From assembly GCA_905201175.1 (NCBI GenBank), contig CAJKNC010000024.1, forward strand, positions 1 to 17,769: 17,769 bases of DNA. Direction: 5' to 3'. The position numbers and the translations under genes were made by a program. Within the stretch, counting starts at the first letter, position 1. The number at the start of each line of letters is the position of its first letter. Under the pieces are notes generated by a model. The model was not told the origin of the DNA. It ran no database searches and saw only the letters and a program-made list of their open reading frames with translations. The DNA is from an uncultured Succinatimonas sp. (lineage in GTDB: Bacteria; Pseudomonadota; Gammaproteobacteria; Enterobacterales; Succinivibrionaceae). Positions 15,451-17,769 of this stretch are shown piece after piece.

Positions 15451-15490
15451 AAAAAAACCGCTATCAATCTGATAGCGGTTTTTATTTTTG
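15451..15490. terminator. Strong bidirectional terminator between secG and fau
   Basis: A stem of at least 12 bp (15455-15466 with 15470-15481, core ACCGCTATCA / TGATAGCGGT), with a 3-nt loop, is flanked by an A-run before it and TTTTTATTTTT after it. It terminates both the plus-strand secG cluster and the minus-strand zapA-fau transcript. Confidence 0.94.
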
Positions 15491-15503
15491 AGCCTTTAAG
15501 CCA

Positions 15504-16100
15504 CTAAAATACTAAATGCTGAGTTGGAGTTATGATTTCATCTAAGGGCATATCCCAGTGCTCAACGGGAACTTCGTCTATGCATTGAAAATCATAAGCT
15601 ACGCCTATGGTTAAGCATTCAGCACTGAGCTTTTTTAAAGCGCGATCATAATAGCCGCCGCCCATTCCTAATCGGTTGCCGTGCTTATCGAAAGCTACAA
15701 GAGGCACAATTAAGATTTCTAATTTCTCAAAGCCTAAGAAATTTTTTTCATTATCAGCTGGCTCTAAAATATGAAAACGGTTTTCTACTAATTTATCGTT
15801 ACTGTCAAAACGGTAGAAATCCATTAAACCTTTATGTTCAATATCGATGCGCGGCAAAGCTAGAGTGTGACCTCTTTTTAAGAGCATCTCGTTAATCTTG
15901 CGGCTCGATAATTCTCCTGAGGTACTAACGTATGAGCCGACGATGCGTTCTTGCTTAAAAGACGGATGATTGTCTAAAATTTTGGCTATTTTGTAGCCGG
16001 CATCCTCAACGTCTAAGGCACTTAGATTGCGGCGAATGGAGAGGATGCTTTGGCGTAAAGCCATACGTTTCTTTTTATTTTCAGAATGCTTATTTTCCAT
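15504..16100 (-). CDS. fau: 5-formyltetrahydrofolate cyclo-ligase (5-FCL, YgfA)
   Basis: This enzyme converts 5-formyl-THF to 5,10-methenyl-THF with ATP, returning stored folate to the one-carbon pool. It has 198 residues (E. coli 182). It shows the early basic region KKRMALRQSILSIRR, the SGEL substrate motif (61-64), the nucleotide and metal loop GMGGGYYDR at 145-153 and the C-terminal HWDMPLDEIITP. Its start lies inside the end of zapA (11-bp overlap), so it is translationally coupled to zapA. The gene is intact even though the nearby DHPS-like gene seems non-catalytic, so folate cofactors are still used. Confidence 0.96.
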   Translation of the reverse strand: MENKHSENKKKRMALRQSILSIRRNLSALDVEDAGYKIAKILDNHPSFKQERIVGSYVSTSGELSSRKINEMLLKRGHTLALPRIDIEHKGLMDFYRFDSNDKLVENRFHILEPADNEKNFLGFEKLEILIVPLVAFDKHGNRLGMGGGYYDRALKKLSAECLTIGVAYDFQCIDEVPVEHWDMPLDEIITPTQHLVF

Positions 16101-16401
16101 TTAGATTGTGCTTTAAGGTTGCTTTAATAGTTTCAATTTTTTGTTGTGCTAAGGCCTCAAATGGCGAGCTGTTTTCAAGATAGTCGCGTAAGCGGTTTTC
16201 GCTCTCAAGCGCAATAAGAACAGCTGTTTGCTGAGGACTTAAGGTGGGGTTTTCGCGCATCATTTGTGAACTTTTGCTTTGGATGGCGGCAATACTCTCC
16301 CGCAAGCCTTTTATCTTGTCAGAGGTTACCCTTAGGGTAAAAGTTAGCCCAAATAAGGAAAAAGTAACATTTTCTGTTTTTTTATCTAAAGCTTCGCTCA
16401 T
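16090..16401 (-). CDS. zapA: Cell division protein ZapA
   Basis: ZapA bundles and stabilises FtsZ filaments at midcell. It has 103 residues (E. coli 109). The N-terminal domain contains VTFSLFGLTFTLRVTSDKIKGL, corresponding to the E. coli [22 protein letters not shown] pattern, then a helix to about 50 and a C-terminal coiled coil with TLSPQQTAVLIALESENRL. AGGA (16414-16411) lies 9 nt before the ATG at 16401. It is the first gene of the zapA-fau pair. In E. coli the 6S RNA gene ssrS lies between the two; here they overlap by 11 bp, so there is no room for it. Confidence 0.92.
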   Translation of the reverse strand: MSEALDKKTENVTFSLFGLTFTLRVTSDKIKGLRESIAAIQSKSSQMMRENPTLSPQQTAVLIALESENRLRDYLENSSPFEALAQQKIETIKATLKHNLNGK

Positions 16402-16481
16402 AAATAAATCCTGCGTTATTTAGCTTATTTTAAGCTAAAGTCTATAAAATGACTATTCATTAAATCATAGGCTTAAAAATG

Positions 16482-16520
16482 TAAATCGATTTAGACAATA
16501 GAGTTAGCTCCGTGTAGAAT
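16482..16520 (+). promoter_or_regulatory. rluB sigma-70 promoter overlapping a perfect palindrome
   Basis: TAGACA (16492-16497), a 17-bp spacer and TAGAAT (16515-16520) form a good promoter with a predicted start near 16527. A perfect 12-bp palindrome TAAATCGATTTA (16482-16493) touches the -35 and lies between the divergent zapA and rluB genes, so it could be an operator. AAGGA (16543-16547) is the rluB ribosome binding site, 5 nt before the ATG. Confidence 0.6.
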
Positions 16521-16552
16521 ATGCTTAACATAATTAATTATAAAGGAAACTT

Positions 16553-17722
16553 ATGAGCGAGAAGCTGCAGAAGGTTTTATCCCGTTTGGGTATTGCCTCA
16601 AGACGTGGAATTGAAAAAATGATTGCCGAAGGCCGCATAAGCTGTAATGGCATCGTTGCTAAAATAGGCGATCGTATTGATGCTGACAAGGTAAAGGTAC
16701 AAATTGACGGAAAGGTTGTACTTATGCCTTCAACGCAGAAGCCTCAGTGTCGAGTCTTAATGTATCACAAGCCTGAAGGCGAGCTTACAACGCTCAACGA
16801 TCCTGAGGATCGCCCGACGGTCTTTGACCATCTGCCTAAGCCTGATTGTGGCCGCTGGATTTATGTCGGACGTTTGGATATTAATACGTCAGGCTTATTG
16901 CTTTTTACTACAGATGGCGATTTAGCTAATGCACTTATGCATCCGCGTCAAGGCATTGAGCGTATTTATGCTTCTCGCATTTATGGCGAGGTCAGCGAGC
17001 AGATGCTTGAACAGCTGCAAAAAGGCGTAATTTTAGAAGATGGCCCGGCCCACTTTGATAAGATTACCTATGTCGGCGGCGAAGCCCGCAATGCTTGGTA
17101 TCATGTTTCTTTAAAAGAAGGACGTAAGCGCGAGGTTAGACGTTTATGGGAAGCTGTAGGAGTAAAGGTCAGCCGTCTTATTCGCATAAGCTATGGCGGC
17201 ATTGAGCTGGATCCGGCTTTAAAATCAGGACAGTATCGCGAGCTGACTTTAAGAGAAATAAATAAGCTGCGCCGTTTAGCTGATATGGAGCCCTTGACTT
17301 CAGAGGATATGCCTAAAGAGCCTTTAGTTGATGTAACAGCAGCTCCTTATAAGGCCAGAGCAGCTAAGCGTCTGTCTTTAAAGAAAAACAGCTTAAGAAG
17401 AGATGAGCATGCACGTGCCCCTGGAAGCTTAGGAAATGCCAGGTATTCTTCATTAAGAAGGGCTTTCTTTGAGGAGAGCAGCGAGCATAGCGAGCTTAGA
17501 CGCAATACCGGGGTAAGAGCTGATGTTAAAAATCATTCTTACAAAGATAAGAGCTCTTTTGTAAGTGAAGATAGATCTTTTAGCAAAAAGCCTAAAGCTG
17601 CAGGCTATGCCAAAGCCTCAAGCAGCAGACATAAATCAGGTTATTCTGTTGATAAGTTTGATTCTAATAATGATAGAATAAGAGGCGCATCTAAAAAAAC
17701 GGCAGGTCACTGGGAAAAGTAG
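16553..17722 (+). CDS. rluB: 23S rRNA pseudouridine synthase RluB with a long basic tail
   Basis: RluB isomerises U2605 in helix 89 of 23S rRNA to pseudouridine. The N-terminal S4 RNA-binding domain (about 1-60) begins EKLQKVLSRLGIASRRGIEKMI. The RsuA/RluB-type catalytic domain has Asp109 in GRLDINTSGLLL (E. coli Asp110), KEGRKREVRRLWEA and the final RISYGGIELD region, ending near residue 240. The remaining 145 or so residues are a Lys/Arg/Ser-rich, low-complexity extension, probably disordered and RNA-binding; the E. coli protein (291 residues) has a shorter tail. RluE or RluF would be alternatives, but the S4 domain and motif pattern favour RluB. It has its own promoter and no visible conventional terminator before the window ends. 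Confidence 0.93.
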   Translation: MSEKLQKVLSRLGIASRRGIEKMIAEGRISCNGIVAKIGDRIDADKVKVQIDGKVVLMPSTQKPQCRVLMYHKPEGELTTLNDPEDRPTVFDHLPKPDCGRWIYVGRLDINTSGLLLFTTDGDLANALMHPRQGIERIYASRIYGEVSEQMLEQLQKGVILEDGPAHFDKITYVGGEARNAWYHVSLKEGRKREVRRLWEAVGVKVSRLIRISYGGIELDPALKSGQYRELTLREINKLRRLADMEPLTSEDMPKEPLVDVTAAPYKARAAKRLSLKKNSLRRDEHARAPGSLGNARYSSLRRAFFEESSEHSELRRNTGVRADVKNHSYKDKSSFVSEDRSFSKKPKAAGYAKASSSRHKSGYSVDKFDSNNDRIRGASKKTAGHWEK

Positions 17723-17763
17723 TATGGCCCCAGAAATTGATCACTTAAGTTTCTAGGTCATAC
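17722..17763. repeat. Imperfect 42-bp palindrome at the window edge
   Basis: GTATGGCC (17722-17729) pairs with GGTCATAC (17756-17763) with one wobble; after a small internal loop, AGAAATT (17732-17738) pairs with AGTTTCT (17748-17754) around a 9-nt loop. It overlaps the rluB stop codon. No T-run follows within the window. It may be a terminator-like structure or the end of an adjacent element; the window stops too soon to tell. Confidence 0.55.
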
Positions 17764-17769
17764 TAACAG

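Noticed and set aside
16402..16552. Possible 6S RNA upstream of zapA
   Set aside because: The region is only 151 bp, shows a promoter and a palindrome, and lacks the long paired arms and central bubble of 6S RNA.
17724..17756. Ten-codon open frame after rluB
   Set aside because: Too short, no ribosome binding site, and it lies inside the palindrome.

Overview
The window looks like chromosomal housekeeping DNA from a low-to-moderate GC gammaproteobacterium. Several proteins read close to their E. coli counterparts (RlmE, SecG, GreA, YhbY, DnaK, GlmM). The order greA / yhbY / rlmE-ftsH-folP slot-glmM-secG is the classical gammaproteobacterial cluster, and bamE next to grpE is also an E. coli-type neighbourhood. 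AT-rich third positions and host-type gene content would fit an anaerobic enteric lineage such as Succinivibrionaceae; that placement is an inference from memory and was not tested.

Layout. 1-1480 holds a CtBP-like D-2-hydroxyacid dehydrogenase on the minus strand, with its own terminator and a promoter region carrying a textbook class II CRP-type site. 1487-4761 is a minus-strand series: bamE, an unrecognised small lipoprotein, then polyphosphate kinase ppk1 with a terminator. 4762-8964 is the heat-shock chaperone block grpE-dnaK-dnaJ on the plus strand, with a near-perfect sigma-32 promoter before grpE, a weaker one before dnaK, and a hairpin with a short T run between dnaK and dnaJ. 9119-9958 holds greA and convergent yhbY around a shared bidirectional terminator. 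10086-15429 is the plus-strand cluster rlmE-ftsH-(folP slot)-glmM-secG, tightly packed up to glmM and closed by a strong bidirectional terminator. 15504-16401 is the overlapping minus-strand pair zapA-fau. 16553-17722 is rluB with a long basic tail, and the window ends in an imperfect palindrome.

Together the genes serve protein folding and quality control (GrpE/DnaK/DnaJ, FtsH), envelope assembly (BamE, SecG, GlmM), RNA modification and ribosome assembly (RlmE, YhbY, RluB), transcription fidelity (GreA), cell division (ZapA), and one-carbon or energy metabolism (Fau, PPK1, the dehydrogenase).

The most unusual item is the gene in the folP slot (12768-13634). It aligns end to end with E. coli dihydropteroate synthase but has lost nearly all the catalytic and substrate-binding motifs, so it is probably a repurposed or non-catalytic DHPS-fold protein. 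No mobile element, CRISPR array, rRNA or tRNA gene was found.
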